Below, one piece after another: positions 26,281 to 36,100 of a stretch of 64,000 nt of DNA. Every line of letters begins with the position of its first letter. The stretch's first letter is position 1. The stretch lies in assembly GCF_005771565.1 (NCBI RefSeq), contig NZ_VAWA01000004.1:155010-219009 (forward strand). Reading direction: 5' to 3'. The notes under the pieces are model-generated. The model searched no databases, had not been told where the DNA came from, and saw nothing but the letters and a program-made list of their open reading frames with translations. Origin of the DNA: Nesterenkonia sphaerica (GTDB taxonomy: Bacteria; Actinomycetota; Actinomycetes; Actinomycetales; Micrococcaceae). A program made the position numbers and the translations under genes.

Positions 26281-26880
26281 ATGGCCGAGCGTGTGGACTT
26301 CTGGTTCGACCCCATCTGCCCCTTCGCCTATGCGACCTCCCGCTGGATCCTCGAAGTGGAGAAAGTCCGTGACATCGAGGTGCAGTGGCATGTGATGAGC
26401 CTGGGCGTGCTCAATGAGCAGAAGAACCCCGCCCCTACGGAGGACGAGGATGTGCTGGCGCGCTGGATCCCGGCTCGGACCTCCACTGCAGTGGCGCAGA
26501 CCGCGCCGGAGAAGATTGGTGACTTCTACAGCGCGATTGGGCACGACATTCATGTCAACGGTCACCGCGACTTCGAAGCGGCCTCCCGCCGGGCGCTGGC
26601 GGAGATCGGCCTGGACGAGTCCCTGGTGGATGAGGCGAAGACCGACACCTACGACGACGCCATGCGCACCTCACATGAGTCCGGCATCTCACAGGTCGGG
26701 CAGGATGTGGGCACCCCGATCCTGGCCATCGCTGGTACTGCTTTCTTCGGGCCGGTCATCACACGGGTCCCCACCGGGGAGACCGCAGGCAAAATCTTCG
26801 ACGGCGCGGTAGCGATGGCGGAGTACCCCTACTTCTTCGAGCTCAAGCGCTCCCGCACCGAACGCCCTCAGTTCAGCTGA
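26281..26880 (+). CDS. DsbA-family protein related to mycothiol-dependent nitroreductase Rv2466c, single-Cys variant
   Basis: 199 residues, cytosolic, with a thioredoxin fold and helical insertion. The N-terminal DFWFDPICPFA and TSRWILEVEKVRDIEV, then WHVMSLGVLNEQ, closely follow Rv2466c, which uses mycothiol to reduce substrates through a CPWC site. Here the site is C13-P-F-A16, so the resolving Cys is missing and only Cys13 remains. A mycothiol S-transferase or monothiol mechanism is therefore likely. It lies 69 bp after mycothione reductase, which suits a mycothiol-linked role. A GAAAGGA ribosome site precedes the ATG. Confidence 0.85.
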   Translation: MAERVDFWFDPICPFAYATSRWILEVEKVRDIEVQWHVMSLGVLNEQKNPAPTEDEDVLARWIPARTSTAVAQTAPEKIGDFYSAIGHDIHVNGHRDFEAASRRALAEIGLDESLVDEAKTDTYDDAMRTSHESGISQVGQDVGTPILAIAGTAFFGPVITRVPTGETAGKIFDGAVAMAEYPYFFELKRSRTERPQFS

Positions 26881-27071
26881 GCCTGGGCGGTGCCCCCATG
26901 GGGGGCGCCCCAGTTCGGGTGGTGCGCTGCGCCGGGCCCTGGGGGAGCTCCATCATCAACCTCAGCCCACATCGGCATCGTCAGCGCTGCCCCGGGGCGC
27001 TGGGGGAGAGCTCCGCCCTAGAACCCGGCGGCGTATCTCGTGGTGGCATGTGCGCACCGCGGAAGCCTGGT

Positions 27072-27229
27072 GACGCAACATCCGAGACGCAACATTCGAT
27101 GGGACACCTCCCCGGACATCGACCATATATCCCATCGGATGTCCCACAACAGGCCGCTCCTGAGGCACAGACGCAACATTCGTGGGGACTCAGGGGCAGA
27201 CAAGCGGCCAGTGTCCCACTGAATGTTGC
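27072..27229. repeat. Complex inverted/direct repeat element, possible non-autonomous mobile remnant
   Basis: The 459-bp gap between the DsbA-like and SDR genes holds no gene. GACGCAACAT occurs three times directly (27072, 27086, 27170) and its core once inverted. Two 19-bp arms, at 27089-27107 and 27211-27229, are inverted copies with 17 of 19 matches (GCAACATTC-NN-TGGGACAC). Inside them GGCCGCT (27152) pairs with AGCGGCC (27203), CCTGAG (27159) with CTCAGG (27189), and GGACATC (27114) with GATGTCC (27139). The arrangement looks like a small palindromic element or paired ends of a decayed insertion sequence. No transposase is present. Confidence 0.6.
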
Positions 27230-27339
27230 AGCAGCCTGCGTTATCCACAGGCAGGGGCGGACGCTCTGCACCGATTCCGTTGCTCTGCCAGGATGAGCAC
27301 TATGCCACGCCACACAGCGCGCACACGGGCAGGACCCGC

Positions 27340-28101
27340 TCAGCCGGTGCGAATGACCTTGTGCTGAGCAGCCTGCGCCACCGGGCGGATGACAATCTGG
27401 TCCAGGTTCACATGGTGCGGCAGGGTGACCGCACGGGCGATCACCTCTGCCACGTCCTCGGCCACCAGCGGTTTCTTCACCCCGGCGTAGACCTTGTCCG
27501 CCGCCGCGGCGTCGCCCCGCAGCCGTTTGGCAGCGAACTCCTCGGTCCGCACCATGCCCGGCAGGACCTCAATGACTCTCAGATTGTGCTCGGCCTCCTC
27601 CAGGCGCAGCACCCCGGTCAGCGAATGCTGCCCGAACTTTGCCGCGTTGTACCCGGCCCCGCCCTCGTAGGCCACTGTGCCTGCGGTCGAGGTCAGGTTC
27701 AGGACTGTGCCTTCTCCGTGGGCCCGCAGCATGGGCAGGAACGCCTGGGTGACGTTCAGGGTCCCCAGCACGTTGACCTCGTACATCCACCGCCAGTCCT
27801 CTGCCCGGCCCTCAGCGACTGATTCCACCCCGAGGGCGCCGCCAGCATTGTTGATCAGAGTGTCGATCCCACCGTCTTCGCTGACCGCCTCCAGCAGGGA
27901 AGCGACCTGGTCAGGGTCAGTGACGTCGCAGACCACCGGGATGATGCCCTCCTGTTCGGCCAGGTGCTCCAGCTTCTCTGCCCGACGAGCAGCAGCGAAG
28001 ACCCGCCACCCCTCAGAGGTCAGGCGCAGTGCGGTGGCCGCGCCGATCCCCGAGGAGGCTCCGGTGACAAGGGCGCGGCGGGGGGCTGATTCGATGTTCA
28101 T
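27340..28101 (-). CDS. Short-chain dehydrogenase/reductase
   Basis: 253 residues, classical SDR. Cofactor motif TGASSGIG near residue 14, NNAGG near 87, and the catalytic Ser-Tyr-Lys with YNAAK near 154. An Ala-Arg-Arg after the second strand (FAAARRAEKLEHL) suggests NADP preference. Segments resemble YdfG-type 3-hydroxy acid/serine dehydrogenases, but the substrate is not set by the sequence. It is transcribed alone, divergent from valS with ~95 bp between starts. Confidence 0.88.
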   Translation of the reverse strand: MNIESAPRRALVTGASSGIGAATALRLTSEGWRVFAAARRAEKLEHLAEQEGIIPVVCDVTDPDQVASLLEAVSEDGGIDTLINNAGGALGVESVAEGRAEDWRWMYEVNVLGTLNVTQAFLPMLRAHGEGTVLNLTSTAGTVAYEGGAGYNAAKFGQHSLTGVLRLEEAEHNLRVIEVLPGMVRTEEFAAKRLRGDAAAADKVYAGVKKPLVAEDVAEVIARAVTLPHHVNLDQIVIRPVAQAAQHKVIRTG

Positions 28102-28196
28102 AAGAACACCCTAGCCAGAAGGCTCGGAGCGGAGGATGCTGTTTCCGACATGTGAGACGGACCGGTGAGCCTGAGCATGCGTGGCACAATGGCCCC

Positions 28197-30830
28197 ATGG
28201 CTGAGAACATAAAGGGCACAGACACGCCCGCATACAAGACCCCTGAAGTCCCCGAGAAGCCCGCACTCGAAGGGCTGGAGACCAAGCTCAGCGCAGCCTG
28301 GTCCCAGGAGGAAATCTTCCACTTCGACGATCGCGCCCCCCGCGACGAGGTGTACTCCATCGACACCCCGCCGCCCACGGCTTCCGGGTCACTGCATGTC
28401 GGCCACATGTTCTCCTACACCCACACCGATGTGGTGGCCCGCTACAAGCGCATGCGCGGCAAGAAGGTCTTCTACCCGCTGGGCTGGGATGACAACGGTC
28501 TGCCCACCGAGCGGCGCGTGCAGAACTACTACGGCGTCCGGTGCGACCCCTCCCAGCCGTACGACCCGAACTACACGCCTCCGGAGAAGCCGGCCAAGAA
28601 TCAGCGCGACTGGGACATGATCTCCCGGCGCAACTTCATCGAGCTGTGCGAGACCCTCACTGTCGAGGACGAGAAAGTCTTCGAGGACCTGTTCACCACC
28701 CTGGGCCTCTCAGTGGATTGGCGCCAGACCTACCGCACCATTGACGATGACTCCCGGACTGCCTCACAGCGGGCGTTCATCAGGGATGTGCACTCCGGCA
28801 ACGCGTACACCGCCGAGGCACCGACCCTGTGGGACGTCACGTTCCGCACCGCTGTGGCCCAAGCGGAGCTGGAGGCCAAGGAGCGCCCCAGCGCCTATTA
28901 CCGCTACCCCTTCACCGACGACGCCGGCAACGAAGTCACCATCGCCACCACCAGGCCCGAGCTGCTTCCCTCCTGTGTGGCGCTGGTGGCCCACCCCGAC
29001 GACGAGCGCTACCAGGGGCTCTTCGGAAGCACCGTCACCTCCCCGCTGTTTGATGTGGAAGTCCCGGTTCGGGCGCATCCGCTGGCGGACCCGGAGAAGG
29101 GCTCGGGGATCGCCATGATCTGCACCTTCGGTGACATGACGGACGTGACCTGGTGGCGGGAACTGAACCTGCCCACACGTGCGGTCATCGGCCGTGACGG
29201 CCGGCTCTCGGCAGAGACCCCGGAGTGGATCACCACCACCCGGGGGCGGGAGAACTACCAGCAGCTGGCCGGCAAGACCGTCCACTCGGCCAAGGAGGCC
29301 GCCATAGAGCTGCTGCAATCCGGCGGGCTGCTGCGTGCAGAGCCGGAGAAGATCACCCACGCGGTGCACTTCTACGAAAAGGGTGACAAGCCCCTGGAAG
29401 TGGTCACCTCACGCCAGTGGTACATCCGCAACGGCGGCCGGGACGCCCAGCGGCGGGAGCAGCTGATTGAGCGCGGCCGCAAGATCACCTGGAACCCCGG
29501 TTTCATGCGCTCGCGGTACGAAAACTGGGTGGAGGGCCTCAACGGAGACTGGCTGATCTCCCGCCAGCGGTTCTTCGGGGTGCCGATCCCGGTGTGGTAC
29601 CCGCTCAGCAGCGCGGGGGAGCCCGACTACGACCACCCGATCCTGCCCGAGGAGCACCAGCTTCCCGTAGACCCGGCCGCCGAACCGGCACCGGGTTACA
29701 CCGAGTCTCAGCGCGGCGAGCCCGGCGGATTCATGGGTGAGCCGGATGTCTTTGACACCTGGGCGACGTCGTCCCTGACTCCCCAGATTGCCGGCAAATG
29801 GGAGCGGGACCCGGACCTGTTTGAGCGGGTTTTCCCGTTCGACCTGCGCCCTCAGGGCCATGACATTATCCGCACGTGGCTGTTCTCCAGCGTGGTGCGC
29901 GCCAACACTCTGCATCAGACGGTGCCGTGGACCAACACCGCCATCTCCGGCTGGATTCTGGATCCGGACCGGAAGAAGATGTCCAAGTCCAAGGGAAATG
30001 TGGTGGTCCCCAACGAACCGCTGGAGCAGTTCGGCGCGGACGCTGTGCGGTATTGGGCCGCCTCGGCCAGGCTGGGGGCGGACACCGCGTACGAAATCAG
30101 CCAGATGAAGATCGGCCGCCGGCTGGCCATCAAGCTGCTCAACGCCTCCAAGTTCGCCTTCGGCATGGGGGTGACCGAGGAGCACATCGTCGGACCCGGC
30201 ACCGATTCCAGCGTGATCACCGAACCGCTGGACCAGGCGCTGTTGGCGAAGTTGCGCACTGTGGTGCAGCAGGCCACCGAGCACTTTGACGACTATGACT
30301 ACGCCCGTGCGCTGAGCCTGACCGAGAGCTTCTTCTGGTCCTTCACCGATGACTACGTGGAACTGGTCAAAGACCGGGCGTATGGGGCACAGGGAGAGCA
30401 GGCCCAGGCCTCAGTGCGGGCCACCCTGGCCACAGCGCTGGACAAGCTGCTGCGTCTGTTCGCCCCCGTGCTGCCGTTCGCCACTGACGAAGTGTGGCGC
30501 TGGTGGCGCCGCGGATCGGTGCACGCCGTGAGCTGGCCCCAGCCCGCCGAGCTGGACGCCGTGGCAGGTTCCCCTGCCGTGCTGGACGCCGTGGCCGCCG
30601 GGCTGACCAGCCTGCGCCGGGCCAAGGCCGAGGCCAACGTCAAGCAGCGCACGGAGATCCTCTCGGCGCGGATCACGGGTTCGCAGCAGGAGATGGAGTC
30701 GGTCCGCTCAGCACTGCGGGATCTGCAGGCAGCCACCAAGTCACAGGTCCTTCAGCTGGAGAGCGCCGACGACGCCGCCCCGGAGATCGTGGTCTCGGAA
30801 CTGCAGCTGGCCGAGGCCGGCACCGCCTGA
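28197..30830 (+). CDS. valS: Valyl-tRNA synthetase
   Basis: 877 residues. The HIGH-type motif is LHVGHM near residue 65 within the PPPTASGS segment, and KMSKSKGN lies near 593. The CP1 editing domain is present (ATTRPELLPS), as is the valyl-type anticodon-binding C-terminus with a short coiled coil. It charges tRNA-Val and edits threonyl products. The ATG at 28197 is used because upstream in-frame sequence is not family-like. No clear ribosome site lies before it, so the message may be leaderless or weakly initiated. No T-box is seen, unlike ileS downstream. Confidence 0.95.
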   Translation: MAENIKGTDTPAYKTPEVPEKPALEGLETKLSAAWSQEEIFHFDDRAPRDEVYSIDTPPPTASGSLHVGHMFSYTHTDVVARYKRMRGKKVFYPLGWDDNGLPTERRVQNYYGVRCDPSQPYDPNYTPPEKPAKNQRDWDMISRRNFIELCETLTVEDEKVFEDLFTTLGLSVDWRQTYRTIDDDSRTASQRAFIRDVHSGNAYTAEAPTLWDVTFRTAVAQAELEAKERPSAYYRYPFTDDAGNEVTIATTRPELLPSCVALVAHPDDERYQGLFGSTVTSPLFDVEVPVRAHPLADPEKGSGIAMICTFGDMTDVTWWRELNLPTRAVIGRDGRLSAETPEWITTTRGRENYQQLAGKTVHSAKEAAIELLQSGGLLRAEPEKITHAVHFYEKGDKPLEVVTSRQWYIRNGGRDAQRREQLIERGRKITWNPGFMRSRYENWVEGLNGDWLISRQRFFGVPIPVWYPLSSAGEPDYDHPILPEEHQLPVDPAAEPAPGYTESQRGEPGGFMGEPDVFDTWATSSLTPQIAGKWERDPDLFERVFPFDLRPQGHDIIRTWLFSSVVRANTLHQTVPWTNTAISGWILDPDRKKMSKSKGNVVVPNEPLEQFGADAVRYWAASARLGADTAYEISQMKIGRRLAIKLLNASKFAFGMGVTEEHIVGPGTDSSVITEPLDQALLAKLRTVVQQATEHFDDYDYARALSLTESFFWSFTDDYVELVKDRAYGAQGEQAQASVRATLATALDKLLRLFAPVLPFATDEVWRWWRRGSVHAVSWPQPAELDAVAGSPAVLDAVAAGLTSLRRAKAEANVKQRTEILSARITGSQQEMESVRSALRDLQAATKSQVLQLESADDAAPEIVVSELQLAEAGTA

Positions 30831-30856
30831 GCCCACCACCGCTTGAGCCCACCACC
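30828..30856 (+). repeat. 13-bp tandem direct repeat across the valS stop
   Basis: TGAGCCCACCACC occurs at 30828-30840 and again at 30844-30856; the first copy contains the valS stop codon. It lies just before the unusual start of the nuclease gene and may mark a small duplication or recombination scar. Confidence 0.6.
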
Positions 30857-30879
30857 TCGGGTGACTCGCTCGTGCCCGG

Positions 30880-32037
30880 TTGGCCATCACCACAGGATTC
30901 GTTTGGGCGAGTACCCAACCGGAGCCGACCACGGTGGTCCGTGTCGTCGATGGTGACACGGTCGATGTACGCCTCGATGGTGAAGTGGAGCGTGTCAGGC
31001 TCCTGAACATCGACACTCCGGAGACGAAACACCCGCAACGCGGGATGGAATGTCTGGGGCCCGAGGCGACCGCGTTTCTGGAGGATCGGCTCACTCCCGG
31101 GGAGGAGATCGAGCTCGAGTTCGATGTTGATCAGCGGGATCGATACGGCCGGGTGCTTGCCGGAGTATTCGCCGATGGCAGTCTGGTCAACGCTGAGATC
31201 GCCCGCGCCGGATTCGGCGCCGCTGTCTACTACGCTCCGAACCGGCGCTTTCTTCACGAGGTGCAGCAGGCCGAGGATGAGGCACGAGCCGAGGGCGTAG
31301 GCCTGTTCAGTGACGAGATTGAATGCACGATCCCGGCGGCTATTGTGGCATTTGAGCAGCAAGCGGCTGCGGTCCCAACGGCACCACCTGAAGAAGAGGC
31401 CGCATTGGAGGAGGTCCTGGCTGCTGTGGCTGTGGTGGCCGCTGCTGCAGTTGTGCTCAATGAGAGCTTCGACGGTCTCGAAGCCCACCCGACCTCAGCG
31501 GTGGGCCGGGCGTTCCGAGACGACTTGGACGACCACCGTCAGCGACTCGATCAGACCATGAGCGAAATGTCGGAGCTTGAGGAACGCACCACTGTGCAGA
31601 TTGAGCAGATCCGAGAAGCGGAGCGAGTAGAGCGCGAGCGGGAGGAAGCCGAACGTGAGGCGGCCCGGGTCGAGGCTGAACGGGCCGAGGCTGAACGGGA
31701 AGAGCTCGAACGGCAGGAGGCTGAGCGTGCGGCCGCTGCGCAGGCTGAGGCTGAACGGGCTGAGCAGGAACGGCAGGAGGCCGCGAACCGAGAAGCAGAC
31801 CGCGGGCGTGACGCACCGGCAGTCCCGCAGCCCGACCCGGCAGATGCTCCCGCGCCACCCCGACCGCCGGCCAACCCTCCGCCACCGCCGGCACCCAATA
31901 ACCAGGCACCGCCGAGTCCTGCTCCTCCGGGACCAGAGACGGGCCCTCCGGGTCATTTTCATAAGGACGCACCGACGACCTACACCGGCCCTCGGTGCTT
32001 TGCCCCCGGCGGAAAGTGGTGGAAGCCCTGCGGATAG
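30880..32037 (+). CDS. Staphylococcal-nuclease-domain protein with coiled-coil and proline-rich tail, 5' end possibly truncated
   Basis: 385 residues if the TTG at 30880 is the start; a stop codon lies five codons upstream. Residues ~18-145 are a thermonuclease domain: VVDGDTVDV, RLLNIDTPET (catalytic Arg and Asp) and DRYGRVLA are present. A hydrophobic Ala/Val stretch lies near 178-195, then an Arg/Glu-rich coiled coil of about 90 residues, a Pro-rich linker (~310-360) and a C-terminal Cys pair (RCFAPGGKWWKPCG), a tail seen on surface or secreted actinobacterial nucleases. The signal peptide expected of such nucleases is absent and the start is poor, so the gene may have lost its 5' end. The 13-bp tandem repeat upstream supports a rearrangement. 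Confidence 0.75.
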   Translation: MAITTGFVWASTQPEPTTVVRVVDGDTVDVRLDGEVERVRLLNIDTPETKHPQRGMECLGPEATAFLEDRLTPGEEIELEFDVDQRDRYGRVLAGVFADGSLVNAEIARAGFGAAVYYAPNRRFLHEVQQAEDEARAEGVGLFSDEIECTIPAAIVAFEQQAAAVPTAPPEEEAALEEVLAAVAVVAAAAVVLNESFDGLEAHPTSAVGRAFRDDLDDHRQRLDQTMSEMSELEERTTVQIEQIREAERVEREREEAEREAARVEAERAEAEREELERQEAERAAAAQAEAERAEQERQEAANREADRGRDAPAVPQPDPADAPAPPRPPANPPPPPAPNNQAPPSPAPPGPETGPPGHFHKDAPTTYTGPRCFAPGGKWWKPCG

Positions 32038-32054
32038 TGAGGCTGAGCCTCACT
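32036..32054. terminator. Shared hairpin between convergent genes
   Basis: AGTGAGGC-TGA-GCCTCACT is a perfect 8-bp stem containing the nuclease stop codon on one strand and the MgtC stop codon on the other. No clear T run follows on either side, so the bidirectional terminator role is tentative. Confidence 0.45.
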
Positions 32055-32757
32055 CGTGCTCGGCCTCGGCGGAGCGGACCTCCAGAACGCCGTCCAATTC
32101 GCTGAGCCGGCGGTGCAGGTGGTCGGGGGAGAGGTACTGGGAACGCGAGAAGCTCAGCTGCGCGTCGACCACCGCACCTTCGCTGGTCTCCTTCCGGCGG
32201 GTGTGGTTTAGACCCACCTCGTAACCCAGGCTGGAGGCGGTGGTGAGCACATCGCGCAGGATGCCCTGCCCGTCCCGGTACCGCACTTGGAACCGATGGG
32301 TACGCCCACGTTTAGGGATGCGTCGCGCTAAGCGGGTCACGACTGTCACTGCCAGCAGGTAGAACGCCACCGTCAAGGCAGCAATCAGCGGCATGCCCGC
32401 CCCGCAGGCCATGCCCACCGCGGCAGTGACCCAGATCGATCCCGCCGTGGTCAGCCCCGAGACGATGTTCTGGCGCACAAAGATCACCCCGGCGCCGATG
32501 AAACCGATCCCGGAGACGATCTGCGCGGCAATGCGGGAGGGGTCCAGGATGACGTCGCCGCCCAGCAGATGTGAAAAGCCGTAGGCCGAGACCAGGGTGA
32601 ACAGCGCCGAGCCCAGCCCGACCAGAATGTGGGTGCGCGCCCCGGCGGATTTCTGGCCCAGCTCACGTTCCAGACCCACCACACCGGAGAGGACGAACGC
32701 GCTCGCCAGCAGCAGAGCCTCCGTGGCGAGCGAGTCGGGTATCAGGTCAATGTTCAT
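32050..32757 (-). CDS. MgtC/SapB-family inner membrane protein
   Basis: 235 residues. The N-terminal half has about five membrane helices with the conserved family segment VGLERELGQKSAGARTHILV and a VSGIGFIGAGVIF segment. The C-terminal ~80 residues are a cytoplasmic ACT-like domain. MgtC proteins modulate F-ATPase and adaptation to low magnesium or acid in pathogens; the role in soil-type actinobacteria is less clear. It is monocistronic and converges with the nuclease gene. Confidence 0.9.
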   Translation of the reverse strand: MNIDLIPDSLATEALLLASAFVLSGVVGLERELGQKSAGARTHILVGLGSALFTLVSAYGFSHLLGGDVILDPSRIAAQIVSGIGFIGAGVIFVRQNIVSGLTTAGSIWVTAAVGMACGAGMPLIAALTVAFYLLAVTVVTRLARRIPKRGRTHRFQVRYRDGQGILRDVLTTASSLGYEVGLNHTRRKETSEGAVVDAQLSFSRSQYLSPDHLHRRLSELDGVLEVRSAEAEHE

Positions 32758-32885
32758 TCCACTTACGGTAGGCTCCCAGGCTTGAGTCAGGCTGGAGGTC
32801 CGCCTGGGCGTTTCACTGGCCGAATATGCCGGCAGATCTCACCCTGCAGCCGCATTGACTCGGCATTTTCGGCCACTGAGCGCGA

Positions 32886-32915
32886 TTGGGACGGCGTGCG
32901 GGTTTCGCGTAGAAT
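32886..32915 (+). promoter_or_regulatory. Predicted ileS promoter
   Basis: TTGGGA and TAGAAT are separated by 18 bp and lie just before the T-box leader; transcription would begin near 32922. The -10 box matches the consensus well and the -35 box only partly. Confidence 0.5.
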
Positions 32916-32921
32916 CCGAGG

Positions 32922-33160
32922 CAGCAGCTTTGACCCGGCCATCACCGGTGAGCTTCCGGAAGAACTGGAGAATCTGGCATCAGCCTCTCCACAGTAGACC
33001 CGGACGGGTAAGCCCGTCACAGCAGTCATGAAGCGGCTCGAATCCTTGGACAGCACCGGGGTTTCGGCAAGCAAGGTGGTACCGCGCACGCGGCCGGGGG
33101 TCCCCTCCCGCTCCAGGCGTCCTTGCAGAACCGGCCACAGCGATGCATCAGGATGCCTTC
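32922..33160 (+). ncRNA. Isoleucine T-box leader (translational type) of ileS
   Basis: The conserved T-box motif AAGGTGGTACCGCG lies at 33073-33086; its TGGT pairs with the tRNA 3' end (NCCA). A specifier ATC (Ile) is probable at 32941-32943, directly before ACCGGTGAGC, the short stem I arrangement of actinobacterial ileS T-boxes. Downstream, AGGCGTCCT (33115-33123) can pair with AGGATGCCT (33150-33158) over 9 bp with one G-U, hiding the AGGA ribosome site of ileS. Uncharged tRNA-Ile should favour the alternative fold and free it. There is no terminator, so control is at translation. Confidence 0.88.
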
Positions 33161-36100
33161 ATGACTGAGAACACCTCTCCCATCTACCCGCGCGCCACCT
33201 CGGACGCCCAGCCCAAGGTGCACACCGCTGTGCGTTTCCCGGAGATTGAGCAGCGCATCCTGAAGTACTGGGACGCCGACGGCACGTTCCAAGCCTCAGT
33301 GGAGAACCGCCCGGAGGACAACGAGTTCGTCTTCTACGACGGTCCGCCCTTCGCCAACGGTCTGCCGCACTACGGCCACCTGCTCACCGGCTACGTCAAG
33401 GACCTCGTGCCGCGGTACCAGACCATGCGCGGCAAACGGGTGGAACGCCGCTTCGGCTGGGACACCCACGGGCTGCCCGCTGAGCTCTCCGCCATGCAGG
33501 ACCTCGGCATCGCGGACAAGGCGGAGATCGAGGCCATGGGTATTGAGCATTTCAATGATGCCTGCCGCGCCAATGTCCTGAAGTTCACCAATGAGTGGGC
33601 CGCCTACGTGAACCGGCAGGCCCGCTGGGTGGACTTCGAAAACGACTACAAGACGCTGAACGTGGAGTTCATGGAATCGGTCATCTGGGCCTTCCAGCAG
33701 CTGCACCAGAAGGGCCTGACCTACCAGGGCTTCCGCGTGCTGCCCTACTGCTGGAAGGACGAGACTCCGCTGTCCAACCATGAGCTGCGCATGGATGACG
33801 AGGTCTACAAGGACCGGCAGGACCCCTCGGTGACTATCACGTTCCCCATCACCGGCGGCGGCAAGCTGGGTGAGCAGCTCAAGGGCGTGAACCTGCTGGC
33901 CTGGACCACCACCCCCTGGACGCTGCCGACCAACTTCTCCGTGGCCGTGGGCCCGAATGTCGAATATGCGGTGGTTGAGGCTCCGGCCGATGGTCCGCTG
34001 CCTGGCCGGCACATGGTGGCTGCTGAACTGGTGGGCGCCTACGCGGGGGACTTGGGCTTCACCGAGCACGACGGCGTCTCCGCGGCTGAAGCCGCCCAGG
34101 CAGCCGTGGTGGGCCGCTACCAGGGCAAGGACCTCGCCGGAATCGAGTACGAGCCCCTGTGGCACTACTACACCGACGCCGAAGCCTGGGGGACTCAGCA
34201 CGCCTGGCGGGTATTGGTGGAGGACTACATCACCACCACTGACGGCACCGGCTTGGTCCACCAGGCCTCCGCCTACGGTGAGGAGGACCAGCGGTCCTCC
34301 GAGGAGGCCGGCATCCCGGTGATCCTCTCAGTCGACGCCGCCGCCCAATTCCTGCCGATGTTCGCCGAGCCCACCCCGCGCGGAGACGCTCCGCTGGCTG
34401 ACATCGCCGGGCTGCAGGTCTTCGAGGCCAACCGTGTGATCATCAACCGGCTCAAAGCAGACCGGCGGCTGGTGCGCGAACAGTCCTATGTGCACTCCTA
34501 CCCGCACTGCTGGCGCTGCCGCAGCCCACTGATCTACAAGGCGGTGACCTCCTGGTATGTGGCTGTCACCCAAATCAAAGAGCGCATGCTGGAGCTCAAC
34601 GACCAGATCAACTGGATCCCGGAGAACGTCAAGCACGGCCAGTTCGGCCGGTGGCTGGAGAACGCACGGGACTGGTCCATTTCGCGCAATCGATACTGGG
34701 GCAGCCCCATCCCGGTATGGGTCTCGGATGACCCTGACTACCCGCGCACGGAGGTCTACGGCTCCCTCGAGGAGCTCAAAGAGGCCTTCGGCGACTACCC
34801 CCGCAATTCCGCAGGTGAACCGGACCTGCACCGGCCCTGGATCGACCAGCTGACCCGGCCGAACCCCGATGACCCCACCGGGAAATCCACCATGCGCCGG
34901 GTGGAGGATGTCCTCGACGTCTGGTTCGACTCCGGCTCCATGCCATTTGCCCAGGTGCACTACCCCTTCGACAACGCCGACTGGTTCGACGGCCACAACC
35001 CGGCGGACTTCATCGTGGAGTACATCGGTCAGACCCGCGGCTGGTTCTACACCATGCACATTCTGGCCACCGCACTGTTCGACCGGCCAGGCTTCAGCAA
35101 CGTGATCAGTCACGGGATCGTGCTGGGCTCCGACGGCCACAAAATGTCGAAGTCGCTGCAGAACTACCCGGACGTCAACGAAGTCTTCGACCGGGACGGC
35201 TCCGACGCCATGCGGTGGTTCCTGATGAGTTCGCCCATCCTGCGCGGGGGCAACCTGGTGGTCACCGAAGCCGGGATCCGCGAAGGCGTCCGCCAGGTGC
35301 TGCTGCCGATGTGGAACGCCTGGCACTTCTTCGCCCTCTACGCCAACTCCGCCCGGCACGGTCAGGGCTATCAGGCTCAGCCGGTGGAGAACGACGACGC
35401 CCGGCTGACTCCGCTGGATCACTACATCCTGGCTGCCACTGGTGACCTGGTGCGGGATGCCACTGGTGCGCTGGATGAATTCGACGTCTCGGGGGCGTGT
35501 GATGCGCTGCGCCGGTTCGCCGAGCTGCTCACCAACTGGTACATCCGCCGGTCCCGGCAGCGGTTCTACGACGAGGACTTCACTGCCTACGATGTGCTCT
35601 ACACCGTGCTGGAGACCTTCACCCGGGTGGCGGCGCCGCTGCTGCCGCTGATCTCTGAAGAGGTGTGGCGGGGACTCACCGGTGGTCGCAGCGTCCATCT
35701 GGCAGACTGGCCGGACCCAGCCCGCTATGTCCGCGATGAGCAGGCGGTGGAGCTGATGGACCTCACCCGCGCAGTGACCTCCGCGGGGTCCGCACTGCGG
35801 AAGCAGGCCCAGCGCCGGGTCCGTCAACCCCTGGCGAGCTTGACCGTGGTGGTGCCAAACGCCCAGGCGCTGGCCGGAACGTACGAGCAGATCATCGCTG
35901 ATGAGCTGAACATCAAACACGTGGAGCTGCTTGACGCCGAGCAGGCACCGGCGGAGAAGTTCGGAATCGGTCAGCAGCTGGTGGTCAACGCCCGCGTGGC
36001 GGGCCCACGGCTGGGCAAGGAGGTCCAGCACGCTATTCGCGGCGCCAAGTCCGGCGATTGGTCAGTCTCCAACGGGGTGGTCACCGCTGGCGGGCTCGCC

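Noticed and set aside
27018..27248. Minus-strand frame of 76 codons across the repeat element
   Set aside because: The translation only mirrors the repeats (several LRL and WDI-type repeats) and no start or ribosome site supports it.
27241..27249. TTATCCACA, a perfect DnaA box, near a ParA-like gene
   Set aside because: Only one box is seen, there is no dnaA, dnaN or gyr gene and no AT-rich unwinding region, so a replication origin is not supported.
34328..36031. Open frame of 567 codons opposite ileS
   Set aside because: It is antisense to a well-supported synthetase gene and rich in Val, His and Gly, without recognisable domains.
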